DNA of 9,853 bases from Bacteroidaceae bacterium (GTDB taxonomy: Bacteria; Bacteroidota; Bacteroidia; Bacteroidales; Bacteroidaceae), in assembly GCA_017628775.1 (NCBI GenBank), contig JAGBYN010000115.1:1-9853 (forward strand), written 5' to 3'. Positions within the stretch are counted from its first letter, which is position 1; every line of letters starts with the position of its first letter. Both the position numbers and the translations under genes were made by a program. Under the pieces are notes generated by a model, which did no database searches, was not told the origin of the DNA, and saw nothing but the letters and a program-made list of their open reading frames with translations. Of this stretch, positions 1 through 6,728 are shown in pieces.

Positions 1-27
1 CCTAAAATCCCCCCCCAAAAAAATAAG

Positions 28-59
28 AAGTCGTTGTGCTCCTGGGCGCACAACGACTT
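28..59 (-). terminator. Intrinsic terminator of galE
   Basis: A perfect 12-bp stem (AAGTCGTTGTGC at 28-39, complement at 48-59) encloses an 8-nt loop. Read on the minus strand, the stem is followed by CTTATTTTTTT (complement of 17-27), a good U-tract. It begins 24 nt past the galE stop codon, so it fits termination of galE on the minus strand. The adjoining plus-strand run of eight C then seven A (9-23) is part of the tail. Confidence 0.88.
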
Positions 60-83
60 TATCTCAATCATCAAGAAATAATC

Positions 84-1100
84 TTATTCTTCAAATCCGT
101 TAGGATTATTCTTTTGCCAATTCCAGCTGTCGCGGCACATTTCTTCGATACCGAATTCAGCCTTCCAGCCTAATTCTGCTTCTGCCTTTGCAGGGTTGCA
201 ATAGCAAGTTGCGATGTCACCCGGGCGGCGGGGCTTAATAGCATAAGGAACGGGAACACCATTCACCTTAACGAAAGCGTTAACCACATCAAGCACTGAG
301 TAACCGTGACCAGTACCAACGTTATAGATTGCAATACCCTTCTTTGCTACAATCGCCTTGAGCGCTGCAACGTGAGCACGTGCCAAGTCAACCACGTGGA
401 TGTAGTCGCGAACACCTGTACCGTCGTGTGTGTCATAGTCGTTACCAAACACACCAAGTTCAGCACGCTTACCTACTGCAGTTTGTGTGATGTAAGGCAT
501 CAAGTTATTGGGAATACCATTGGGGTTTTCACCAATTGTACCGCTCTTGTGTGCACCGATGGGGTTGAAGTAGCGGAGCAATACGATGTTCCATTCATTG
601 TCAGCCTTTTGAACGTCCATCAATACTTCTTCGAGCATTGACTTTGTTTGGCCGTAGGGGTTCGTGCAATGACCCTTAGGACATTCTTCTGTGATAGGAA
701 TAATTGCGGGATCACCATACACTGTTGCACTTGAAGAGAAAATCATGTTCTTGCAACCGTTCTTGCGCATCACGTCAACAAGCACAAACGTACCATTCAT
801 GTTGTTTTCGTAGTATTCAAGAGGCTTTGCGCAGCTTTCGCCTACAGCCTTCAAACCTGCGAAGTGGATACAAGCGTCAAACTTATGTTCGTCAAAAACC
901 TTTTGCAAGCCTTCACGGTCGCGGATATCAACCTTATAGAAAGGCACTTCCTTACCGATAATCTTTTCAACACGCTTCAAAGAAATGGGTGAAGAGTTAT
1001 CAAGGTTATCCACTACAACTGCTTCATGACCTGCTTCAGTAAGCTCAATCAAGGTGTGGCTTCCGATGAAACCTGCACCACCTGTTAGGAGGATTTTCAT
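84..1100 (-). CDS. galE: UDP-glucose 4-epimerase GalE
   Basis: Interconverts UDP-glucose and UDP-galactose in the cytoplasm, using bound NAD; it belongs to the Leloir pathway and supplies sugar nucleotides for surface glycans. The 338-residue protein has the full extended short-chain dehydrogenase layout: the NAD-binding TGGAGFIG at residues 6-13, the IHFAGLKAVGES segment near 78-89, catalytic SSSATVYG at 122-129, and the YGQTK pair Tyr149/Lys153. The family signature LLRYFNPIGAH (174-184) and GTGVRDYIHVVDLA (227-240) are also present. Length is normal for GalE and the ATG at 1100 starts exactly at the Rossmann strand. It appears monocistronic, with its own promoter box and terminator. Codon choice (GGT, AAC, AAG, CTT) looks more biased than in the GH92 gene beside it, which suggests strong expression; this is an impression, not a calculation. 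Confidence 0.96.
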   Translation of the reverse strand: MKILLTGGAGFIGSHTLIELTEAGHEAVVVDNLDNSSPISLKRVEKIIGKEVPFYKVDIRDREGLQKVFDEHKFDACIHFAGLKAVGESCAKPLEYYENNMNGTFVLVDVMRKNGCKNMIFSSSATVYGDPAIIPITEECPKGHCTNPYGQTKSMLEEVLMDVQKADNEWNIVLLRYFNPIGAHKSGTIGENPNGIPNNLMPYITQTAVGKRAELGVFGNDYDTHDGTGVRDYIHVVDLARAHVAALKAIVAKKGIAIYNVGTGHGYSVLDVVNAFVKVNGVPVPYAIKPRRPGDIATCYCNPAKAEAELGWKAEFGIEEMCRDSWNWQKNNPNGFEE

Positions 1101-1153
1101 TGTCTTATGGTTTTATAGGTTAAGTATTTGTAAATATTCGCACTATATTGCTA

Positions 1154-1161
1154 CAAAGTTA
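1154..1161 (-). promoter_or_regulatory. Candidate Bacteroidota -7 promoter box for galE
   Basis: The minus strand reads TAACTTTG, an exact match to the Bacteroidota -7 consensus TAnnTTTG. GTTG at 1187-1184, about 22 nt upstream, resembles the -33 TTTG box with one mismatch. Transcription would start near 1149, giving a leader of roughly 48 nt. This is motif matching only. Confidence 0.55.
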
Positions 1162-1239
1162 GATAAACTTTTTTTAAGAATAACAACTTTACACTGAAAA
1201 TGTTTCGTATCGCTGTGTTTTCGTGCATTGTAAGCCTAT

Positions 1240-1593
1240 CTATCTCTCATTTGAGAAGGAGTATGGCGCATCTTCAGGTGCTATACCCCGTTGTATTTGT
1301 GGCGTGGCTTGCATGTCAAAGCAAAGGGTTCCGCCTTGAATCAGAGCTTCATGGTCCACGTAATTACGGGTGTATGGTTCGCCGTTAAAGGTCACCGCGC
1401 CAATATAACGGTTCTTCATGCTGTTGTTCTTACTAATCAGGTGTAAGCGCCTGCCATTGGGCCACAGCAATTCCACCTCATCGAAGTACGGCGTCCCCAC
1501 GACATACTGCCCCGACCCTGGACACACAGGGTAAAAGCCCAAGGCTGAAAACACATACCATGCAGAGGTTTGGCCATTATCCTCATCACCGCA
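1240..1593 (-). pseudogene. Orphaned C-terminal 117 codons of the GH92 gene
   Basis: This part continues the GH92 frame after the amber codon. It begins CGDEDNGQTSAWYVFSALGF, then YPVCPGSGQYVVGTPYFDEV, and ends SFSNER followed by TAG. It carries the predicted catalytic aspartates and the closing strands of the fold. A GTG in the frame (Val of WYVFSAL) could in principle restart translation and give 104 residues, but no ribosome-binding site is seen and the piece would not fold as an enzyme alone. Its sequence shows no other damage. Confidence 0.8.
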
Positions 1594-3540
1594 CTAACCA
1601 TCGGGCGTGGCGCTGTAAAGGCGGTCCATCACCTCGCGCACCCAGTATTGCGCCTTCCAGGGTTGCGCTGCATAGTTATAAAGGTATATCATGTGTTGTA
1701 TGGGCTGATTGCCATGCGCATAATTGCCCATATTCATGATTTGCATCTCGCGTATCTCATGAATCACACCCCCGTAATAACTATCGTCGAAAAGCGGTGG
1801 CACACTGAACACGGAGTCGAGCATCTGCACGAAAGTAGTCTGTCCACCCATCAACGCCATTAACCCTGCGGGGTCATGAAACACCGACCACGTGTAATGC
1901 CAGGCATTGCCCTCCGTAAAGGCATCGCCCCACTTCAAGGGGTTGAACGGCGTCTGGAACTCACCATCCTTGCAGCGTCCACGCATCAAGCGCGTCTCCG
2001 AATCAAACACATGGCGGTAATTCAGGGCACGTTGGCGGAAGGGCTGCAGCTCCGCCTCGCTCTTACCTAATGCCAGCCCCAGGCGATAGATGCACCAATC
2101 ATCATAGGCATATTCCAAGGTCCGCGCCACATTCTCATTAATCCCCACATCGTAGGGCACATAACCCAGTTCATTGTAATACGCATACCCCAGGCGCCCC
2201 GTAGATTTCACCTTGGGATGCGTGGCATTCGCACCGTGCACCACGGCTTCCCACAACTTTTCAATGTCATAACCACGCAGTCCCTTGAGGTAGGCATCAG
2301 CCACAACCGAGGCGGAGTTATTGCCCACCATGCAATTGCGATGACCCGGACTCGCCCATTCAGGCAAAAAGCCACTTTCAAGATAAGCATTCACCAATCC
2401 CTCCTGCATCTGCGCATTCATCTCCGGATAAAGCAGAGTGAGCAAAGGGAAGAGCGAACGGAACGTATCCCAAAACCCCGTGTCGGTAAACATCCGCCCG
2501 GGAAGGACCTTTCCGTTGTAAGGACTGTAGTGGTAGATGTCCCCGTGTTGATCCACCTCGTGAAACATTCGGGGAAACAGCACCGAACGGTACAGGGAAG
2601 AATAAAACGTGCGCAGATGATCCACATCATCGTCCTTCACCCGCACACGCCCCAATACCTCGTTCCAACATCGGCGTCCAGCCGCTGCCACGTCCTCAAG
2701 CGTACGCCCCTCCACCTCCTTTAAATTCTGTGCCGCTTGCTCAGCACTGATAAACGAAGAGGCGATGTGCAGCGTCACCTGCTCACCACGTTCCGTGGCA
2801 AAGCCCACCACAGCCCCAGCGTGCTTGGCAACCACCTCATGGGTTTTCGTGTTGATCTTGCCATTGTCCACCACCGAAGCGTAGGTAAAGTCGTGCGAAG
2901 ATTGAATCACGAAGTAATTTCTGAATCCTTTAGGCACCCCACCGCTGTTCTTGGTGGTATAGCCCACGATTTGTCGTGCTTCAGGGATAATCCTGACATA
3001 CGACCCACCGTCAAGGGCATCAATCACAATGCGCGCCTCATCACTCTTGGGATAGGTAAAGCGCATCACCACGGCACGCTCCGTGGGTGCCAACTCCGTG
3101 GTTACATCATGTTCAGCCAAATACACCTTATAATAATAGGGCGTTGCCGTTTCAGCCTTGTGCGAGAACCACGAGGCACGTTCATCTTCATGAAAGACCG
3201 TACCGATGGTGGGCATCACGGCAAACTGACCGTAGTCATTGATCCACGGCGAAGGTTGATGCGTTTGTTTAAACCCACGTATCTTATGCGCATCGTAGGT
3301 GTACGCCCATCCATCCCCCATGCGCCCCGTCTGAGGCATCCAGAAATTCATGCCCCACGGCAAAGCAATGGCGGGATAGGTATTCCCCGTTGAAAGGGCA
3401 TGTTCCGACTGTGTTCCCATCAAGGGATTCACGTAATCCACAGGATCCCAAAGTTCCTTTGCCGCCATATTAAGTGGCAGTAGCGTCATTAGGAGCATCG
3501 CCATCAGCGTCTTGATTAATAAAGAGGAAAGCATTCTCAT
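1594..3540 (-). CDS. Translated 5' part of the GH92 alpha-mannosidase (648 aa)
   Basis: This is what ribosomes would make if the amber codon is real. Residues 1-27 form a signal peptide: MRML, a hydrophobic core (SSLLIKTLMAMLLMTLLPL), then a likely cut after NMAA, so the product is exported. Residues 30-290 match the GH92 N-terminal beta-sandwich (VDYVNPLMGT at 35-43, GDGWAY, GFKQTHQPSPW at 89-99). Residues 300-648 form most of the (alpha/alpha)6 catalytic domain, with GFWDTFRSLFPLL (355-367), GNNSASVVADAYLKG (406-420), EGNAWHYTW (543-551) and HEIREMQ (594-600). The protein lacks about 117 C-terminal residues, including the predicted catalytic base, so catalysis is not expected. The ATG at 3540 is preferred because it places the signal peptide at the N-terminus. 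Confidence 0.8.
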   Translation of the reverse strand: MRMLSSLLIKTLMAMLLMTLLPLNMAAKELWDPVDYVNPLMGTQSEHALSTGNTYPAIALPWGMNFWMPQTGRMGDGWAYTYDAHKIRGFKQTHQPSPWINDYGQFAVMPTIGTVFHEDERASWFSHKAETATPYYYKVYLAEHDVTTELAPTERAVVMRFTYPKSDEARIVIDALDGGSYVRIIPEARQIVGYTTKNSGGVPKGFRNYFVIQSSHDFTYASVVDNGKINTKTHEVVAKHAGAVVGFATERGEQVTLHIASSFISAEQAAQNLKEVEGRTLEDVAAAGRRCWNEVLGRVRVKDDDVDHLRTFYSSLYRSVLFPRMFHEVDQHGDIYHYSPYNGKVLPGRMFTDTGFWDTFRSLFPLLTLLYPEMNAQMQEGLVNAYLESGFLPEWASPGHRNCMVGNNSASVVADAYLKGLRGYDIEKLWEAVVHGANATHPKVKSTGRLGYAYYNELGYVPYDVGINENVARTLEYAYDDWCIYRLGLALGKSEAELQPFRQRALNYRHVFDSETRLMRGRCKDGEFQTPFNPLKWGDAFTEGNAWHYTWSVFHDPAGLMALMGGQTTFVQMLDSVFSVPPLFDDSYYGGVIHEIREMQIMNMGNYAHGNQPIQHMIYLYNYAAQPWKAQYWVREVMDRLYSATPDG

Positions 3541-3564
3541 CGTTCAAAGTTTTTAGTGACCACA

Positions 3565-3572
3565 CAAAATTA
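3565..3572 (-). promoter_or_regulatory. Candidate Bacteroidota -7 promoter box for the GH92 gene
   Basis: The minus strand reads TAATTTTG, an exact TAnnTTTG match, ending 24 nt upstream of the GH92 ATG. ATTG at 3598-3595 is a loose -33 box (three of four bases) with a slightly long spacer. The predicted leader is only about 20 nt. The repeat array begins about 40 bp further upstream, so it lies outside this core promoter. Confidence 0.5.
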
Positions 3573-3610
3573 TGAAAAACTTTGAAGTTAGATTCAATAA
3601 ATCAGCTTGA

Positions 3611-4155
3611 ATCTATTAATATGCACTGCGGAGCCAATTATTCGCTAAGGCTCATCAAACCGTCTAGACCATAAAATCAAGTTACCTTCAAGTTTTTTAT
3701 TTTCAAGAATTTTAGAATTAGAGAATTATTATCTATCGACATACACTGCGGAGACAATTATTCGCTAAAGCTCATCAAACCGTTTCTAATTCTCTAATTC
3801 TCTAATTCTTGATTAAAAAAACACCCTCTGTTTCTTGTATTTTTCTAGAATTAATGAATTAGAGAATTTTTATCTATCGATATACACTGCGGAGCCAAAT
3901 TATTCGCTAAAGCTCATCAAAACGTCTCTAATTCTTGATTAAAAAAACACCCTCTGTTTCTTATTTTTTCAAGAATTTGAGAATTAGAGAATTATTATCT
4001 ATCGATATACACTGCGGAGCCAATTATTCGCTAAGGCTCATCAAACCATTTCTAATTATTATCTATCGATATACACTGCGGAGCCAATTCTCTAATTCTC
4101 TAATTCTAGATTATTGTCTATCAAGATACACCGCGGAGCCTAATTATTCACTGAT
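3611..4155. repeat. Array of six degenerate intergenic repeat copies
   Basis: A core of about 54 bp recurs, with ACACTGCGGAGCC followed by AATTATTCGCTAAGGCTCAT as its most conserved stretches. Copies run approximately 3611-3664, 3731-3783, 3872-3927, 3997-4050, 4061-4089 (truncated after GGAGCCAATT) and 4116-4155 (diverged). Start-to-start distances are 120, 141, 125, 64 and 55 bp. Between cores lie 8-bp-period stretches of GAATT on the left and AATTC on the right. An identical 38-nt stretch occurs at 3799-3836 and 3925-3962, offset 126 bp. Within the core, GAGCC and GGCTC (3631-3635, 3649-3653) can form a small stem. Copies 3-5 contain the palindrome TATCGATA. The array lies between divergent genes (GH92 minus, aldolase plus); no transposase or protein gene is associated. 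Confidence 0.85.
3703..3812. repeat. 110-bp palindromic unit with 26-bp inverted ends (MITE-like)
   Basis: The best-preserved unit of the array starts TCAAGAATT and ends AATTCTTGA. Its left arm (3703-3728) and the reverse complement of its right arm (3787-3812) agree at 24 of 26 positions, the only differences being TT against AG at arm positions 10-11. Each arm consists of GAATT (or AATTC) repeated every 8 bp. The core copy 3731-3783 sits between the arms as the loop. A T-rich flank on the left and an A7 run on the right extend the complementarity a little. This resembles a small non-autonomous inverted-repeat element, but no target-site duplication is clear. Confidence 0.7.
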
Positions 4156-4223
4156 GAATATTATTCTAACGATTGCTGTGATAAAGCACAGCTAAGATTA
4201 ATCGCGTCTTGTTTCTTTTTTAT

Positions 4224-4231
4224 TAATTTTG
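4224..4231 (+). promoter_or_regulatory. Candidate Bacteroidota -7 promoter box for the aldolase-like gene
   Basis: TAATTTTG matches TAnnTTTG exactly and lies 47 nt upstream of the ATG at 4279. Transcription would start near 4236. No good -33 TTTG is present at the usual distance, so the call rests on the -7 box and its position. Confidence 0.5.
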
Positions 4232-4278
4232 TAGCGCTATTCATCATTTTGTATTTTCAATAATAAAACCATACACTT

Positions 4279-5325
4279 ATGATTCAATTTCAATGTGATT
4301 ATAACGAGGGCGCTCATCCTCGAATTCTGGAACGCCTGATTGCCACGAACATGGAGCAGACCGTGGGCTATGGCGAGGACGCCTACTGCGAATCCGCACG
4401 TCAATTAATTCGCGAAGCCTGTGGCAACAAAGATTTGGACGTTCATTTCCTTGTGGGTGGCACGCAAACCAACACCACCGTCATTGCCCACATCCTGCGT
4501 CCCCACCAAGGCGTGATTGCCGCAGCGTCGGGCCACATCAGCGTGCATGAAACGGGAGCTATAGAGCACACCGGCCATAAGGTATTGGCACTCCCCACCA
4601 ACGACGGGAAGATCAGCGCTGCTCAGGTGGAACAGTTGGTTTTGGAACATCGTGCCGACAGCAGTTTTGAACACACCGTCCAACCGGGCATGGTCTATAT
4701 CTCCTTCCCCACGGAATTGGGCACCATTTATAGCTTAGAGGAGTTGACCGACCTGAGCCGAGTGTGTGCCACTTACGACCTTCCCCTTTTCATTGATGGC
4801 GCACGCCTGGGCTATGGCCTCGCCAGTCCAGACTGCGATGTCACCCTTGCCGATGTAGCACGTCTTGCCGATGTCTTTTACATTGGTGGCACCAAGGTCG
4901 GGGCGCTTTTCGGCGAAGCCGTTGTAAGCCGTTCTAAGTCTTTAATGCGCGACTTCCGCTACAGCATCAAGCAACATGGCGGCATGCTCGCCAAAGGTCG
5001 TTTGCTGGGTTTGCAGTTTGAAACACTGTTCACCAACAATCTTTATCTTGAGATTTCAAAAGAGGCGATGCTCCAAGCTCGCCGCATCCGCACAGCGCTC
5101 GAAGCGTTAAAGGTGCCCATGCTCCTGGACTGCCCCACCAACCAATTGTTTCCGATCCTGAAAAATGAGGTTATCGACCGCCTCAGCCAGGACTTCCTGT
5201 TCACGAAATGGATGAGCCTGGACGACCACACCACCGTGGTGCGCATCTGCACCAGTTGGGCCACCACCCCCGAGAACGTGGATAAGCTGATTGAAGCCCT
5301 GCGCCTCTGCACCGAGCAAGAATAG
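4279..5325 (+). CDS. Threonine aldolase family PLP-dependent lyase
   Basis: Members of the beta-eliminating lyase/threonine aldolase family (fold-type I PLP enzymes) cleave L-threonine or L-allo-threonine to glycine and acetaldehyde in the cytoplasm. The 348 residues are typical in length. Visible features are VGYGEDAYCESARQL (29-43), the cofactor-phosphate loop VGGTQTNTTV (59-68), SGHISVHETGA (84-94) with a His likely to stack on the PLP ring, FIDGARLGYGL (171-181) whose Asp173 would contact the pyridine nitrogen, and YIGGTKVGALFGEAVV (201-216) with Lys206 as the PLP-binding lysine. The protein is of the branch common in Firmicutes and Bacteroidota rather than close to E. coli LtaE, so the exact substrate is uncertain. 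It is a single-gene unit with its own promoter box and a strong terminator, ending in TAG. Kbl, another glycine-forming enzyme, lies about 3.7 kb downstream. Confidence 0.85.
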   Translation: MIQFQCDYNEGAHPRILERLIATNMEQTVGYGEDAYCESARQLIREACGNKDLDVHFLVGGTQTNTTVIAHILRPHQGVIAAASGHISVHETGAIEHTGHKVLALPTNDGKISAAQVEQLVLEHRADSSFEHTVQPGMVYISFPTELGTIYSLEELTDLSRVCATYDLPLFIDGARLGYGLASPDCDVTLADVARLADVFYIGGTKVGALFGEAVVSRSKSLMRDFRYSIKQHGGMLAKGRLLGLQFETLFTNNLYLEISKEAMLQARRIRTALEALKVPMLLDCPTNQLFPILKNEVIDRLSQDFLFTKWMSLDDHTTVVRICTSWATTPENVDKLIEALRLCTEQE

Positions 5326-5364
5326 CATTTATATAGAGCTATAGCATCTATACCATAAAAAGAG

Positions 5365-5398
5365 CGCTCTGAGCCAGCCGGCTCAGAGCGTTTTTTTT
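5365..5398. terminator. Bidirectional intrinsic terminator between convergent genes
   Basis: CGCTCTGAGCC (5365-5375) and its perfect complement (5380-5390) make an 11-bp GC-rich stem with loop AGCC. Eight T follow on the plus strand (5391-5398), and the minus strand reads CTCTTTTTAT after the stem. It therefore serves the plus-strand aldolase and the minus-strand histidine kinase. The kinase stop codon (5399-5397) sits inside the plus-strand T-tract, only 6 nt from the stem. Confidence 0.93.
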
Positions 5399-6668
5399 AT
5401 TTTGAAATCACAAAGCAATGTCTGTTGTTCTCAAATAGATATTTAATGTTCAAGTCATACAGGGCGCATATCGCCTGAACGATGGGCAGTCCTAATCCCG
5501 TGGATGTCTTCTTGCCTGGGGTGTGGTAGAAACGGTTGTAGATTTCCGTTTCACGCAAAGGCTCTGCCGCACCAGTATTTTCAATGCGCATGCCATACTG
5601 CGAGAGTCTTATCTGCACCTCTCCGTTTTCCACATTATGGATGTAGGCATTCTTAAGCAAGTTATTGATCAGCGTTGTGGCGAGCGATTCATCCATGTCG
5701 TGGCAGAAGGGTTGTTCGCACGTCAGCGTTGTTTTTATATTCTGATGCCCAAACACCATGTCGTAGTCAGGCACGCTGTTCTTGAGTATGGTTTCAAAGT
5801 CCACGTTCACCTTCTTCGCGAATTGCCCGCCCTCGATCTTACTCAGCAACAGCAACGACCGGTTCATCTTCGACAGGTTATCGAGCGTGCGACGAATCTT
5901 TATCACCTCCATCATCTGTTGCTCGGTCAGTCCTTCATCGTTCATCAGGATTTCCAGGCGTCCGATGCACACCGCCAATGGGGTTTGTATCTCGTGCGAG
6001 GCATTGCCAATGAATTGCTTTTGCTGGGCGTGTAGATCCTCGCTGCGTTTAATGGCATTACTGATCACCTCATTGAGCTGTAGAAACTCCTTAATCTTCG
6101 TTGGGTTGTTCAGTGGCTCATTCTTCTTGCCTGGCGTGTAGCTATTCACCCACTTCAGCAGTTTATAGAGCGGTCGCATGTTTTGGTGTGTCCCCAGGTA
6201 ATTGGTGAGCACCACGCACACAATCAGCACCCCATAAAGAATCGCCATCCACAGAAATATCGCCTCAATCAAGTCCTTTTTCTCAATCGTAGGTGTGGAC
6301 ACTTCCAGGCTCATCCAGGAGCCGTCGTCCATTTGAAAGATATGGGTCAACACGCGTGCCGGCTCATACTCTTTCTTTTCTTTGATGTACACGTTGCGGT
6401 CCTCGTAGTACACGTGAAGATGTTTCTGCGCATACTCCGCCGTCACGGGGTGCATGAAATACTGGTTGTTTGTTCCTGCCGAGAGCGACGACAGTTCTTC
6501 ACCCGAGAGGGCGCGAATCATGATCGTTTCGGCATAGTCCTCTAAGGCATCGTCGGTCTCGTCACGTATTTCAGCAATGATGCCGTAGTAAAACAAAACC
6601 GACCACAATCCCAGTACGATGATCGCCAAAACCGACAGGCGTACGGTAAATACATGTAAAAGTTTCAT
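5397..6668 (-). CDS. Membrane sensor histidine kinase
   Basis: Sensor kinase that would autophosphorylate on His225 and pass phosphate to the response regulator encoded just upstream. In order: transmembrane helix at about 8-28, a periplasmic region of roughly 105 residues (30-134) with no recognised sensor domain, a second helix at about 135-158, a HAMP-like linker with RPLYKLLKWVNSY (165-177), a DHp domain with FIGNASHEIQTPLAV (219-233), and a HATPase domain with N-box NNLLKNAYIHN (335-345) and G2 box GLGL (391-394). The G1 box reads ENTGA (363-367), with Asn where the classical DxGxG has Asp; NTG variants occur in active kinases. At 423 residues it appears complete. The gap to the regulator is 60 nt on the same strand, so the two are likely an operon. 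The signal cannot be deduced. Confidence 0.92.
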   Translation of the reverse strand: MKLLHVFTVRLSVLAIIVLGLWSVLFYYGIIAEIRDETDDALEDYAETIMIRALSGEELSSLSAGTNNQYFMHPVTAEYAQKHLHVYYEDRNVYIKEKKEYEPARVLTHIFQMDDGSWMSLEVSTPTIEKKDLIEAIFLWMAILYGVLIVCVVLTNYLGTHQNMRPLYKLLKWVNSYTPGKKNEPLNNPTKIKEFLQLNEVISNAIKRSEDLHAQQKQFIGNASHEIQTPLAVCIGRLEILMNDEGLTEQQMMEVIKIRRTLDNLSKMNRSLLLLSKIEGGQFAKKVNVDFETILKNSVPDYDMVFGHQNIKTTLTCEQPFCHDMDESLATTLINNLLKNAYIHNVENGEVQIRLSQYGMRIENTGAAEPLRETEIYNRFYHTPGKKTSTGLGLPIVQAICALYDLNIKYLFENNRHCFVISK

Positions 6669-6728
6669 TCCTGATAATGTGTGCTGAGGTTAAGTATAGG
6701 CAGCTGTAGGTATGTTCTGTAAATGCCT

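Larger units (their letters stand above)
1240..3540 (-). pseudogene. GH92 alpha-mannosidase gene interrupted by an amber codon
   Basis: Glycoside hydrolase family 92 enzymes are calcium-dependent exo-alpha-mannosidases, usually exported, that remove mannose from N-glycans or yeast mannan. Read through, the frame gives about 766 residues, the usual GH92 length, but codon 649 is TAG (1596-1594 on the minus strand). The same frame continues without any shift as CGDEDNGQTSAWYVFSALGF, a GH92 hallmark, to a second TAG at 1242-1240. By analogy with the characterised enzyme BT3990 (recalled numbering Glu533, Asp642, Asp644), the catalytic acid would be Glu543 in FTEGNAWHYTW and the base residues Asp652/Asp654, so the stop lies just before the base. 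Tyr usually precedes this Cys, and TAY to TAG is one substitution. Conservation on both sides suggests a recent mutation or a base-call error. TAG closing this gene and the aldolase gene argues against stop-codon reassignment. Confidence 0.85.
3541..4278. other. 738-bp gene-free region between divergent genes
   Basis: Apart from the GH92 promoter box, the repeat array and the aldolase promoter box, this AT-rich region holds nothing I can assign. The only plus-strand reading frame of any length (3935-4195) translates the repeats themselves and gives a low-complexity peptide rich in Ile, Tyr and Arg, so it is not called as a gene. No tRNA, riboswitch or terminator was recognised. Confidence 0.7.

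Noticed and set aside
1594..1596. Stop-codon reassignment or pyrrolysine insertion at the GH92 amber codon
   Set aside because: TAG ends both this gene and the aldolase gene in the same window, and pyrrolysine is not expected in this lineage or enzyme family. Tyr is the usual residue at the site.
2218..3393. Two long plus-strand frames (168 and 218 codons) opposite the GH92 gene
   Set aside because: They are antisense shadows of a well-conserved GH92 coding frame, rich in His and Arg, with no family signature or promoter.
3611..4155. CRISPR array
   Set aside because: The repeats are too long and uneven, the intervals between them are repeats of each other rather than unique spacers, and no cas genes are nearby.
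3935..4195. Plus-strand open frame of 86 codons in the repeat array
   Set aside because: It translates the repeat copies and their AT-rich spacers, shows repeated low-complexity Ile/Tyr/Arg segments, and has no homology I recognise.
5523..6545. Plus-strand frames of 119-170 codons opposite the histidine kinase
   Set aside because: The minus strand carries an unmistakable kinase with all motifs, and these overlap it and one another without recognisable domains.
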